Of a stretch of 64,000 nucleotides of DNA, positions 1 to 9,100 are shown piece after piece. The position numbers were made by a program, and so were the translations under genes. Position 1 is the first letter of the stretch, and every line of letters begins with the position of its first letter. The notes under the pieces were generated by a model that did no database searches, was not told the origin of the DNA, and worked only from the letters and a program-made list of their open reading frames with translations. This DNA comes from Brevibacterium sp. UCMA 11754 (GTDB taxonomy: Bacteria > Actinomycetota > Actinomycetes > Actinomycetales > Brevibacteriaceae): positions 1 through 64,000 of the forward strand of contig NZ_JACBOT010000013.1 of assembly GCF_021532275.1 (NCBI RefSeq), in the 5' to 3' direction.

Positions 1-453
1 CCTGGAATGCGGGCCGATCTCCAGATGGGCAAGTTCATGGACGATGACTGTCTCCAACACCCAACGAGGCACTGTCTGCAGACGGTGGGAAACCCTGATG
101 TCGCCTGACGACGTCGTCGTCGATGCCCATCGACTGATGTTCTGATTCGTCACCCACCTGATCGACTGCGGACGCAGACGACCGTCGAAATAGCGCTGGC
201 TCATCTCCTCCGCCAGATCGACGAGGTCAGCCGCCGAAGAATGGTCCCTGGCGGCAAGCCTATTGAAGAGATCGGTCAACGACCGAATGTTGTGCTCCAC
301 GCTGTATCTCACAGGCGTGCTGAGAACGTACGTATCCACTTCCTTCGAGACCGAGATGGTCTTCTTCCGGCGTGCCGAGCGGCGCACTTCGATCTCTCCG
401 CGGGCAATCGCCCGCAGCACGTCCTCTTCGGTCCATCGCTGTTGAGTTGCCAC
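1..453 (-). CDS. M48/YgjP-type zinc metallopeptidase, 3' end missing
   Basis: Minus-strand reading frame of 151 codons that enters from the left edge, so the C terminus is missing. It translates from a GTG start (VATQQRWTEEDVLRAIARG) into a basic N-terminal segment, then reaches HELAHLEIGPHS just before the edge. The HExxH zinc-binding motif followed by a His-Ser pair is typical of YgjP/DUF45 (WLM-like) metallo-hydrolases in the M48 family, where H-S-x-x-F-W usually follows. An in-frame TGA lies upstream, so GTG at 453 is the only usable start. There is no Shine-Dalgarno, but TATGAT ends exactly 6 nt before the GTG, which suggests a leaderless mRNA. Family assignment rests on the motif; the substrate is unknown. 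Confidence 0.8.
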   Translation of the reverse strand, partial: MATQQRWTEEDVLRAIARGEIEVRRSARRKKTISVSKEVDTYVLSTPVRYSVEHNIRSLTDLFNRLAARDHSSAADLVDLAEEMSQRYFDGRLRPQSIRWVTNQNISRWASTTTSSGDIRVSHRLQTVPRWVLETVIVHELAHLEIGPHSR

Positions 454-459
454 AGACCC

Positions 460-465
460 ATCATA
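460..465 (-). promoter_or_regulatory. -10 element TATGAT for metallopeptidase gene
   Basis: TATGAT on the minus strand, 6 nt from the GTG start: the leaderless spacing seen repeatedly in this window. No convincing -35. Confidence 0.5.
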
Positions 466-715
466 GGAAATTCAACGGACATTATTTCGTTCGTCTCTAG
501 TTGTGAGTTTCCTGAGTATCGATATTCTGCACTGCCTGCCGGGCTGTCCACAGGCCGAATTGCCCGCCATGAGCACCAGGTGCGGAAGTGACCTACGCTT
601 TCACTCTCCACGGAGCAGCTCCCCCAATCATTCAAGGTGCCTTTTCTCCACAGCTCACGGCGAGATATCCACAGGTTATCCACACGCTGTTGACTCGTCT
701 GTGCATGAACCGACA

Positions 716-744
716 TTGACGGGGCGGCAAATGAAGAATAGGTT
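716..744 (+). promoter_or_regulatory. Sigma-70-type promoter TTGACG-N17-TAGGTT
   Basis: TTGACG (716-721) and TAGGTT (739-744) are separated by exactly 17 bp, the best -35/-10 pair I found. Predicted start of transcription is near 751, which would leave a leader of about 220 nt before the ThiF-like gene containing the 872-892 DnaA-box-like pair. A TTG at 751 is in frame with that gene, so a leaderless N-terminally extended form cannot be excluded, although the extension looks non-coding. Confidence 0.55.
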
Positions 745-969
745 CTATGATTGACCCCGGAAAACCCGGAGATGCGTGCGGAAGGGGAAGCTGCACGAGT
801 TTCCGCGAGCGCCTGGGGCACAAAGCGGTTGAGGGCACGTCGGAATGCATTTTCCGGCCTGTCCTCAACTGTTTTCCACAGGGTTTTCCACAGTTCCATC
901 TCGGCCATAGCGGATGTCGTCCACCTTCACTACTGTGGAAGTTCGAGGCGTTCGAGGCGAGGTGGAGAC

Positions 970-1872
970 ATGTTCCGAATTTTTCCCAGTGTGCCGATCA
1001 CATGGCGTTCACCATCGTGCGTGCAGTTCGGCGTCGATGATCCTGTCCTCATCGACGGTCTCCTGCCCGCGGATGTCGCTCTCGTCGAGGAGCTGCGGAT
1101 GGGTGTCGGTTCAGCCCAGTACTACTCTCGAGCTCAGGATCTCGGTGCCGACCTGGGCCGGGCGAGTTCGCTGATCACACTGCTCGATGAAGCAGGCGTC
1201 ATGGTTCCCGACGATGCCGATGCCGTGATAACGACGAAGAGTTCGCCGCTGTTGGCGACTGCGCAGATCTTCGCCCTCTCGCCTGATCGTGTATCCAGGG
1301 TCCTCGGAGATTCGCCGATTCTGGTGGTGGGGCCGCTGAGAGCCGTCACAGAACAGTATCTCTCAGCCTCCGGTTTCGCCATCGCAGAACAGCATCGCGT
1401 CGAGGACCTCGATCTGCTGTCCTCACCGCTGGTGATCACAACCTCGTACCTCGTCCCAGACATTCACACTGCCACTTGGCTCACGGATCGCGAGGTCCCG
1501 CATTGCCAGGTTGTGATCGGGGAATACTCTCTCGAGATCAGCGGTCTCATCCGGCCCGGGACGACGCCGTGCGCCGTGTGTGAGTGCCTGCGGAGGAAAG
1601 ACTGCGATGGATCCTGGCTGGACCAGTACCCCCACGTTCGAGCCCTCCCAGACCGCGAGAGTCTCAGCGATCCCTTGTCACGTGGGCTGGGCGCACTCAA
1701 TGCCGTCCAGATCCTCAGACGATCTCTGCTGCGCCCAGACACCGAGGCGGTGCGCAGAAGCGTCTCTCTGGCCACAGGTATCGGCACAGACGAGGCTCTG
1801 TCGTTCCATCCTCGCTGCCAGTGCCGCGTTTCCGTCCCCGACTTCGACCTAATCGACGAGCAGGCTCAGTAA
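970..1872 (+). CDS. ThiF/cyclodehydratase-like protein (TOMM-type fold), four-cysteine
   Basis: 300-residue protein resembling the actinobacterial E1/ThiF-like 'cyclodehydratase' family, whose mycobacterial member (Rv3196) also sits next to uvrD2. Around residue 201 it has CAVC followed by the family-typical LRRKDCDGSW segment; near residue 280 it has HPRCQC. The CxxC plus CxC pairs would form a structural zinc site. The middle contains a Rossmann-like stretch (SPILVVGPLRAVTEQYL). ATG at 970 is chosen because AGGTGGAG lies 4 nt upstream. No precursor peptide, YcaO or dehydrogenase gene is nearby, so a RiPP role is unsupported; the function is probably an orphan housekeeping one. Its 3' end overlaps the convergent uvrD2 gene by 24 bp. 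Confidence 0.7.
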   Translation: MFRIFPSVPITWRSPSCVQFGVDDPVLIDGLLPADVALVEELRMGVGSAQYYSRAQDLGADLGRASSLITLLDEAGVMVPDDADAVITTKSSPLLATAQIFALSPDRVSRVLGDSPILVVGPLRAVTEQYLSASGFAIAEQHRVEDLDLLSSPLVITTSYLVPDIHTATWLTDREVPHCQVVIGEYSLEISGLIRPGTTPCAVCECLRRKDCDGSWLDQYPHVRALPDRESLSDPLSRGLGALNAVQILRRSLLRPDTEAVRRSVSLATGIGTDEALSFHPRCQCRVSVPDFDLIDEQAQ

Positions 1873-3888
1873 CCCTGACCCATAGAGTTCGAGCTTGGTG
1901 GCGCCGACTCCAGGGATCTTCGCCAACGATGTCATGTCCTGCGGTCTGATCTCTGCGATCGCGGAGATCGATGTGTCGGTGAGGACGAGATAGGGAGGCA
2001 GTCCCTGTTCCAAACCGACACGGGCACGCCATCGTCGCAGTCTGTCGAGGAGTTCGAGGTCGATGTCGGCAGGGCAGTTCGCACACCTGGACAGGGCTCG
2101 GTCAACCTGGGATACGAGCACCTTGCCACACGATCTGCAGCGATTCATCGCCACCGAGGTTGCAGTCCGACGGCCCTGACCCACCGTTTGATCGACTCGC
2201 CCGAGTTCGCTGAGGAATCGGGACGGCTTACGCGGTCGCTGCTTGGAGTCATGGCGAGACTGTGACCAGTTCAAGCTGAGGTCACGGCCCGCACGAGTCA
2301 GCGCCACATAGAACAGACGCCGCTCCTCAGCGACCGTTCGCGGCGTCTGGGCGTAGCTGATGGGCAACAGGCCCTCACTGAGTCCGACGAGGTGCACACT
2401 GTCCCATTCAAGACCTTTGGCCGCGTGAAATGAGGCCAGGGTGACACCCTCGATATCAGGGGCGAATTGGTGTTCGGCTCGATCGCTGAGGTCTGCGAGA
2501 AACGTTTCCAATGGCACCGGGAGCTCAGATCCTGACTGATGGGTCTCCGCCAGATCGACCAGGGCCTTCAGAGATTCCCATTTCTGTCTGCTTGCCCCTG
2601 CCGCGGGTGGTTTGCTCGAGTATCCCAGGGACACCAGCACCTCGGCGACGACCTCCGGCAGGGGCCTGCCGCTCGAGGTGGCGCGGGCCGCTTTCAGCAT
2701 GAGGACGGCCTCTTTGACCTCCTTGCGCGCGAAGTACCTCTCCCCGCCTCGCAGAACATACGGGATTCCGGCTGCTGCCAGAGCCTGCTCATAAGCCGGA
2801 CTCTGTCCATTCGTACGGAACAGAACCGCGATGTTTCGCGGACGGCGGCCGGCATTGATCTCGGCAGAGATGGCCTTGACGACCCCGGCGGCTTCAGCGT
2901 CATCGTTCGGATACTCGGTCATCGCCGGCTGCTGTCCCTCGGGATTGTCTGTGCGCAGGGTCAGCGCCGAGCGGGATGTGTGCCGAAGCAGATTGTTCGC
3001 CGTCGACACAATCGCCTTCGTCGACCGATAGTTGCGGACCAGCTGGATCGTCGTCGACGTCGGCAGTGAGGCGTCTAGGGTCCTCAGCAGTGAAGAATCT
3101 GCTCCGGCGAACGAATAGATCGTCTGGGCCGGGTCACCGACTACGCAGAGGTTGTCCCGTGGCCCCAGCCAGCGCGAGAGCACATCATATTGGAGGGGTG
3201 AGACGTCTTGGAACTCGTCGACGACGAAGTGTCGGTACTGATCACGAATGTCTGCTGCGATAGCCGGGTATTCTGCGAGAACTCCGTCCAGAACGAGCAG
3301 AACGTCTTCGAAGTCCATCAACCGGCCGCGTGTCTTCGCTTCGCTGTATGCCTCGAAGATGCGCACCATGTCTTCGACGCCCAATTGTCCGGGAAGATCG
3401 CGTGCGGCGGCTTGAGTGGCATAGTCATCGACACCGAGGAGGGACGCGGCAGCGAATTCGAGTTCAGAGGCCACATCTCGATTCAGCTCCCGGCTGGTCT
3501 CGATCCCCATGCTCTGCAGCACTGAACCGAGGATCCCCGCCTTGTTGTCAATGATTCGGGGGAAGTCGCCGGTCGCAAATCGATCCCAGAAGAAGCGCAG
3601 CTGCCGAAGAGCTGCCGAGTGAAAGGTTCGGGCCTGGACAGCGGGAACCCCGAGGTCGCGCAGACGAGAGCGCATCTCTCCTGCCGCCTTGGCGGTGAAG
3701 GTCAGAGCCAGAACGTGGTTGGGAGGGAACACCTCGGTGGCAATGCCGTAGGCGATGCGATGGGTCATAGCACGGGTCTTGCCCGTCCCGGCTCCGGCCA
3801 GGACGATCACCGGTGTGGAGAACTGGGTGGCGACCTCTTTCTGCTCCTCGTCGAGAGCGTCGAGCAGCGCTGCGGCCTGAGCGTTCAA
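1849..3888 (-). CDS. uvrD2: UvrD2-type ATP-dependent 3'-5' DNA helicase with HRDC domain
   Basis: 679-residue superfamily 1A helicase. Visible motifs in order: Walker A GAGTGKT (about residues 32-38), motif Ia TFTAKAAGEMRSRL, motif II VDEFQDVSPLQ, motif III GDPAQTIYSFAGA, motif V around SFHAAKGLEWD and motif VI ALTRAGRDLSL. The C terminus has a tetracysteine module (CRSCGKVL...CANCPADI) and a final HRDC domain (LLDRLRRWRARVG to the end). That exact layout defines the mycobacterial UvrD2 class, where the cysteine module is needed for helicase function. It acts in DNA repair or replication restart in the cytoplasm. Its start overlaps the stop of nudC by 4 nt, so the two are translationally coupled. 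Confidence 0.95.
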   Translation of the reverse strand: MNAQAAALLDALDEEQKEVATQFSTPVIVLAGAGTGKTRAMTHRIAYGIATEVFPPNHVLALTFTAKAAGEMRSRLRDLGVPAVQARTFHSAALRQLRFFWDRFATGDFPRIIDNKAGILGSVLQSMGIETSRELNRDVASELEFAAASLLGVDDYATQAAARDLPGQLGVEDMVRIFEAYSEAKTRGRLMDFEDVLLVLDGVLAEYPAIAADIRDQYRHFVVDEFQDVSPLQYDVLSRWLGPRDNLCVVGDPAQTIYSFAGADSSLLRTLDASLPTSTTIQLVRNYRSTKAIVSTANNLLRHTSRSALTLRTDNPEGQQPAMTEYPNDDAEAAGVVKAISAEINAGRRPRNIAVLFRTNGQSPAYEQALAAAGIPYVLRGGERYFARKEVKEAVLMLKAARATSSGRPLPEVVAEVLVSLGYSSKPPAAGASRQKWESLKALVDLAETHQSGSELPVPLETFLADLSDRAEHQFAPDIEGVTLASFHAAKGLEWDSVHLVGLSEGLLPISYAQTPRTVAEERRLFYVALTRAGRDLSLNWSQSRHDSKQRPRKPSRFLSELGRVDQTVGQGRRTATSVAMNRCRSCGKVLVSQVDRALSRCANCPADIDLELLDRLRRWRARVGLEQGLPPYLVLTDTSISAIAEIRPQDMTSLAKIPGVGATKLELYGSGLLSLLVD

Positions 3889-4862
3889 ATGTTGTCCAAC
3901 CAGCTGTAGAGGAGCTGCCCTGCGATCGAGACGAGTCCAGGCGCCCGGACCGTGCCGCGTTCGATGGCTGTGCGCAGTTCCTCACGCGTGAACCAGGTCA
4001 GGGTGGCGATCTCAGCCTCGTCGGCAGCGAATTCGAGGCTCGGAGCTTCAGCTGAGAAGCCGAGCATGAGTGAGCACGGGAACGGCCAGGGTTGGGATCC
4101 GAGGTACTTCGGGTCCACAACTTCGACGTGGGCCTCTTCGAACACTTCACGAATGACTGCGTGTTCCAAGGTCTCACCGGGTTCGACGAATCCGGCCAGC
4201 AGGGAGTAGCGGTCGACTTCCCACGCCGCATTGTTTCCCAGCAACACTCTTTCGACACCGGCCTCGTCCGTGTTGATGATGAGGACGATCACAGCCGGGT
4301 CGGTGCGAGGGAAGTGTTCGCTGCCGTTGTCTGGGTCTGTTCTCACCCAGCCGCCGAGGGTGGGACGGGTCGGTTGCCCCGTGCGGGGCGAGAACTGGTG
4401 GGCTCTGTGCCAATTGCCCAGGCCCACGATCTCGCATGCCAGGGACACCTGCATGTCATCGAGGGACTCGGCCAGCTGACGCAGCGGCATCCACACAGGC
4501 TCGGCGCTGTCGATGCCCTCCCCCGGAGCGGTCAGCAGATCTGTGGCGTCGCGGGCACGCGAAGTCGCCAGCCAGGTGTCGAGTTGGCTGCGACCGGAAT
4601 CGTCAAGGGAGACCCCGATGTACCGGTTTCCTTCGTCATCGCGGCCGAGGTAGATCTCTGTCTGCCCCTCCGGAACCATTCCGGGATCGGTGATGAACAG
4701 GCCCCCGGCCGCCACGAGGAGCGACCCACGATGTTCGAACACGGGTTCTGCTCCGCTGGCCCACAGCTCCTGCAGGTCACCGTCCTGACCACGAGAGAGA
4801 TGGTCTCGATCGATCCCATGGCGGGCCAGACTGATCGGCTTCACGAGTGGCAGTGGCTTCAT
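3885..4862 (-). CDS. nudC: NUDIX hydrolase, NudC-type NAD(H) pyrophosphatase
   Basis: 325-residue protein that hydrolyses NAD(H) to NMN(H) plus AMP and, in related enzymes, removes NAD caps from RNA. The NUDIX box reads GFVEPGETLEHAVIREVFEE and is followed by SQPWPFPCSLM, the SQPWPFPxS signature specific to NudC. The zinc-ribbon cysteines normally found before the catalytic domain are absent: the region reads HQFSPRTGQPT and later HFPRTDPAV. The start is uncertain: ATG at 4862 has TATCGT 7 nt upstream, whereas an in-frame GTG at 4871 adds three residues. The first gene of a nudC-uvrD2 operon. Confidence 0.9.
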   Translation of the reverse strand: MKPLPLVKPISLARHGIDRDHLSRGQDGDLQELWASGAEPVFEHRGSLLVAAGGLFITDPGMVPEGQTEIYLGRDDEGNRYIGVSLDDSGRSQLDTWLATSRARDATDLLTAPGEGIDSAEPVWMPLRQLAESLDDMQVSLACEIVGLGNWHRAHQFSPRTGQPTRPTLGGWVRTDPDNGSEHFPRTDPAVIVLIINTDEAGVERVLLGNNAAWEVDRYSLLAGFVEPGETLEHAVIREVFEEAHVEVVDPKYLGSQPWPFPCSLMLGFSAEAPSLEFAADEAEIATLTWFTREELRTAIERGTVRAPGLVSIAGQLLYSWLDNI

Positions 4863-4869
4863 GCCCTCC

Positions 4870-4875
4870 ACGATA
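4870..4875 (-). promoter_or_regulatory. Possible -10 element TATCGT for nudC
   Basis: TATCGT, then 7 nt, then ATG (4862). Fits the leaderless pattern of neighbouring genes but the hexamer is weaker, and it overlaps the alternative GTG start. Confidence 0.3.
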
Positions 4876-4954
4876 GCTCAGGGCCCTGACTCAGGAAGTG
4901 TGGGTGCTGACACGCTCAACAGCCGAATCTCCGGTCTCCGGCGGCGCCAGACGG

Positions 4955-4960
4955 TAGATT
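4955..4960 (+). promoter_or_regulatory. -10 element TAGATT for APH-like gene
   Basis: TAGATT, then GGGGAGG (7 nt), then GTG at 4968. The purine run abuts the start codon too closely to work as a normal ribosome binding site, so the mRNA is probably leaderless. Confidence 0.45.
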
Positions 4961-4967
4961 GGGGAGG

Positions 4968-6128
4968 GTGAATACCAAGGCGCTCAAGTTGGCAGCTGTC
5001 GCGGCGACGATGCTCGAAGACTTTACCCCGACGCAGTGGGTCCCCCTGCCGTCACTGGGGTTGGGAGTCAGAGTGCTGCTTGACGATGGTCAGCAGCAGT
5101 TGGTTGCGACGGCACAGACGAGTCTCGATCGATCCGCAGACACCGGTTCGGCCGCTGAAGCTGCTCGAATCTACGACACGATGTACCCGCATGCCGGATT
5201 CACCTGGCCCCATCTGCGCGCCATCATCGAGGTTGAGGCCGACTACTTCGATACTTCTGCACCCATCACGGTGACTCTCATCGAACCCTTGCCCGGTGCC
5301 CCCGTAGGCGATCAGGCCATCGCTGACATCGCCCGGGCGAGCTCGTTGGCACAGGCCCTGGCTACCCTGCATTCGGCGGCTCCGGAATCGATATCCGAGG
5401 CGGGGTTCCCCGTCGAAGACCCGTCTCGTTTCCAGTTTCAGATCTTGGAGCGCCTCGATCAGGCCGCAGCCACGGGCCGGGTGCCGGCGGATCTGCTCCA
5501 GCATTGGGAGGAGGAGTTCGAGAAGGTCTCCCTGTGGCGCTTCCTCGCCACCCCCATCCATGGAGCGATCGACGAGACGAGCGTCTACACCGATCAGGAG
5601 CGGGTGCTCGCGCTGTCGGGAATCGAACGTCTGCGGGTCTCCGATCCTGCCATCGATCTGGCCGCAGCCTCTGCGCTCATCGACCCTGCCGCTGTCCCGA
5701 CCTTCTTCAGTGAGTACAGAAACTCACGTCCTCGCGCCGACGAACATGTGATCACTCGTGCCGAACTCTTGGCCGAGTTCGCCGTCCTCGACTGGCTCCT
5801 CGAAGCAGTGGATTCCGGCGATGAGGAGGCTGTACAGGACGCAGGTGAACTGCTGTCCTCGTTCAATGACGTCCTCTTCGCGAAGGACACTGCAGCCCCC
5901 AACGCCGCTTCCCCTGGTCCGACAGCCGCAAGCTCCGACCACGGCTCAGCTCCAGAAGCGGATGTGCTGCCGGAAGAGCGCGAGTCGGAGTCGGAGAGCA
6001 AGCTGCAGTCCGATGCGGGGCTGGAGGCCGAGAACGCCATCGACGAGGCGCCCGAGCCGGACGACGCTCAAACAGATGACGTTGAACCCGACGACGTTGA
6101 GCCCGACGACGGAGTTCACCGCCCCTGA
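4968..6128 (+). CDS. Aminoglycoside-phosphotransferase-fold protein, probably catalytically inactive
   Basis: 386-residue protein with the C-lobe pattern of APH-family kinases: LAQALATLHSAAP, then LLQHWEEEFEKVSLWRF, then the loop region and SDPAIDLAAA near the end of the kinase fold. The catalytic HGD is HGA (residues 198-200) and the magnesium-binding Asp-Trp position reads ALSGIERL, so both key aspartates are missing; no clear ATP-binding Lys is visible in the N lobe. The last 90 or so residues are a low-complexity acidic tail ending in a repeated DDVEP. The same kind of protein occurs between helicase genes in other Micrococcales. A regulatory or scaffolding pseudokinase is my inference; the protein does not look like a resistance enzyme. 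Confidence 0.65.
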   Translation: MNTKALKLAAVAATMLEDFTPTQWVPLPSLGLGVRVLLDDGQQQLVATAQTSLDRSADTGSAAEAARIYDTMYPHAGFTWPHLRAIIEVEADYFDTSAPITVTLIEPLPGAPVGDQAIADIARASSLAQALATLHSAAPESISEAGFPVEDPSRFQFQILERLDQAAATGRVPADLLQHWEEEFEKVSLWRFLATPIHGAIDETSVYTDQERVLALSGIERLRVSDPAIDLAAASALIDPAAVPTFFSEYRNSRPRADEHVITRAELLAEFAVLDWLLEAVDSGDEEAVQDAGELLSSFNDVLFAKDTAAPNAASPGPTAASSDHGSAPEADVLPEERESESESKLQSDAGLEAENAIDEAPEPDDAQTDDVEPDDVEPDDGVHRP

Positions 6129-6189
6129 TGCGAATCTGGTCCAGAGCTGAGGACCGGACCCGTTCGCCCGCTCAAACTGGTGAACCGCC

Positions 6190-9100
6190 TCATGTGCTGT
6201 CGTTGTCCTCCAGCCACGCAATGATCTCGGCTTCCTCCGGAAGCTGAGTGAACTTCACAATGTCGTCGCTGCCGACGAAGTAGAAGGTTCCCGTCACCTC
6301 GGTGATTTCGGGATGGACCCGTTGGATGGCGAAACGGTAGAGAGCCAGTTGCCATTTCATCACCTCAAGCGTCTTCTCATCCGGCTGTTTCGAGGTCTTC
6401 CAGTCGACGACTTCAGCATGATCGCCGGTGATGAAGACCGCATCGATCTTCCCGGGGACTCTGAATCGGCCGAGGACCAGTTCGAATGACATTTCGATGT
6501 GGTCGGCATGCCTGCTCACGAATTCGGAGTCGATGAACGTCTGCTGCAGACGCTCAATCGTGGTTTTGTCGATGGCCTGAACCTGCTGTTCGTCGTCGAC
6601 GTCGATGCTCGCCTGTCCGAAATGCTGCTCGACCCAGGAGTGGAAGGTGGTACCGATCTCTGCTGCTCGGCTCGGCGGATTCGGGATCGGGCGCAGGGTC
6701 TGGGTGATGAACTGCTGTGGGTCTCTGCGCCACGAGACTAGAGCAGTCGCCGACAGTCGATCCGGGACGCTTCCGGTACTTGCTGTGCCTGGGCGGGTGC
6801 TGATCCGCAGTGCCTGTCGCGCATATTCGCCCACGAGTCCCGGGTGTTGTGCCAGTTCGTCAAGAGCGGCTGGTGCAGCGGAGCTGACCCATTCGGCCGC
6901 ACGTCGGGCCGTGGACACACGTTCTGTTCGCGGCACGGGCCAGATGCTTGTCTCGATACGGTCCTCCGCGGATTCTTCGGCAGGTTCCGGCATCTCGACA
7001 TCGCGCTGCAGCACTTCGATCGCTTCGGTCAGGAACGGGGACGGCTCGTCGGGGTTGGCTCTGGCACCCATCAACTCTGCACCCAACCACAGATAGTGCT
7101 TGGCCCGGGTGAATGCGACGTAGGCGAGGCGCCGCTCTTCTTCCTCATGTGCGTCGGCGATGGCTGGTTTGATGAATTCGTTGACCCATTCGTCGAGTGC
7201 CTTCTTCGTATCGAAGTCGGCGGTGGAAAGATCATAGTCAACCAGATGGGCGCGGTCACCTCGCAGCGGATATGGCAGAGCGGTTCTATCCATCCACCCC
7301 TCTTTGTCACGCGGTTCCGTCGGGAAGTCCTTGACCACCAGTGACGGCACAGCGACTGCATCGAATTCGAGGCCCTTCGAGGCGTGCACTGTCATGATGT
7401 CGATCGCGTCGGAGGCGGAATTCGGTTCGGCCACGCTCAGCGAGTCCTTCGCTTCCATCAAGGTCAGCCACTCCAGGAAACCCGGCACCGATGGCTGGTC
7501 ATCGGTTGCCGAATACTGGCTTGCTGCTGACAGGAAGGAATCGATCGCTGAGCGATGAAGATTGCGCAGCGAATCACTCAGCCCCCAGATGTCGGAGTCG
7601 ACTCCGGTCTCCGTCATCGCGGTGCGGATGATCGAGGCGATGGTGCCGGAACCGGAACGGACATGACGCAGAGCTCGTGCCAACTTCACCAACCGTTCCA
7701 GTGCCATCGAGCTCAGACCCGAAGTGCGGAAGTTGCTCACCATGGCTCGTGCGCCCGCGATATTTGCCGAACCTGCAAGTGCATCGGAGAGATCGACGAG
7801 TTCGTCAAGGCCTTCGACGATCGTGGGCTGGTCGATGGCCTCGGGGACGATTCCCGTGCCGTCAGGGCTCTCCCCCAGGAACTCGGTCAATCGCAGATCG
7901 TTCTGCTTCCGGGTGAACGTCTGCAAAGCGGCGATGTCTGTGGCGCCGAGACCCAGCAGACGTCCGCTGATCAGCCTCATCAGACTGTCGCCGGCCATCG
8001 GGTCGACGGCGGCGGTGAGGACTGCCCGCAGATCGGCGACGAAGGGGTCGCTCAGGAGACCTGAAGAGCCATGCACGTGAACGGCGTGGCCCGCAGCCTC
8101 CAGCGCCGCGGCAACGGGCGCAAAGTGGGCACGTTTGCGGCACAGGACCGCCGTCGACGATCCTGCGGGCAGTGTGGCCACCCATTCTGTCAGTGACCGG
8201 AGTCCGACAGTGAGGAAGTCGGGATCATGCGCTCCCGAGCTGATATCGATGGCCACGTCACCGTCTTCTGCTCCTATGCGAGCAGTCAGCGGTTTTTCCC
8301 GGCTCCCGGCCAGTCCGTCCGCCGTCCGGTTGGCGACCTTCAGGATCGTGTGGTCGTTGCGCCAGCTGGTGCTCAGGGTCAGCGGCGCCACGTTTGAGAA
8401 GTCCGCAGAGAAGCGGATCATGTTGTCGGCGCTGGCACCGCGCCAACCGTAGATGGCCTGTCTGGGATCTCCCACAGCTGTCACCGCGGTGGAATGGAAC
8501 AGATCGCGCAGCAGTTTCAGCTGGGCGACCGAGGTGTCTTGGAACTCATCGAGCAGAACGATTGACCACCGCTGCTGTTCGGCACTGCGAGCGGCCGGCA
8601 CTTCGTCAAGGATGCGTTGTGCGAACCGAACCTGGTCCGAGAAGTCCATGGCCAAGTTGCGACGTTTGGCGCTCATGTATTCGCCGGCCAATTTCGCTGT
8701 CTTGATCTTTGCTTCGAGCTTGGCCCTGTGACCATTGGGATCCACGGGTTTGCCCTTGCTTGAGACCAGTGCCTGCAGACACTGGTCGAGATAGTCAGTG
8801 ACTTCCTCGACGTCGCGACCGTGGTCATTCATCGCCGCTGCCAGCGAGATGATGTCGGCGATCATCGTCTCTCGTGCGAAGTTGCCGGGGATCTCCTCTG
8901 TTGAGGTTGAGTCGATGATCGAGCCGGCGATCGTGTGAGCAGCGGCGTCATCAAGGAGCACGGTCTCGGGTTCGATGCCGACGCTGACTCCGTGCTCGCT
9001 GACGATCGAGGCCGCATAGGAGTTATAGGTCGAGACCGTAGGGTTGTCGAGACCAGGAAGGCTCATGTCGGAACCCAGCCCGAGGCTGTGGCGCAGGCGG

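Larger units (their letters stand above)
454..969. other. 516-bp divergent intergenic region with DnaA-box-like repeats
   Basis: Non-coding stretch between the divergent metallopeptidase and ThiF-like genes. It carries six 9-mers ending in TCCACA, all on the plus strand: CTGTCCACA (544-552), TTCTCCACA (644-652), ATATCCACA (665-673), TTATCCACA (676-684, a perfect DnaA-box match) and TTTTCCACA twice (872-880, 884-892). A good sigma-70-type promoter lies between the two groups. The short frames here have no recognisable protein character. No dnaA, dnaN or gyrase gene is near, so it is not an ordinary oriC. Confidence 0.7.

Noticed and set aside
309..908. 199-residue minus-strand frame across the metallopeptidase promoter
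   Set aside because: It is out of frame with the HELAH metallopeptidase, has no domain features and crosses the DnaA-box-like array.
751..969. N-terminal extension of the ThiF-like protein from TTG 751
   Set aside because: In frame and placed 6 nt after a -10, but the 73 residues are compositionally unlike protein (Arg/Ser/His-rich), overlap the repeats, and a good ribosome site precedes the ATG at 970.
454..969. Chromosomal origin oriC
   Set aside because: DnaA-box-like sites are present, but dnaA, dnaN, recF and gyrB are absent and no AT-rich unwinding stretch is evident.
4968..6128. Macrolide or aminoglycoside resistance gene
   Set aside because: The catalytic HGD and Mg-binding aspartates are missing, so the fold match does not support a resistance enzyme.
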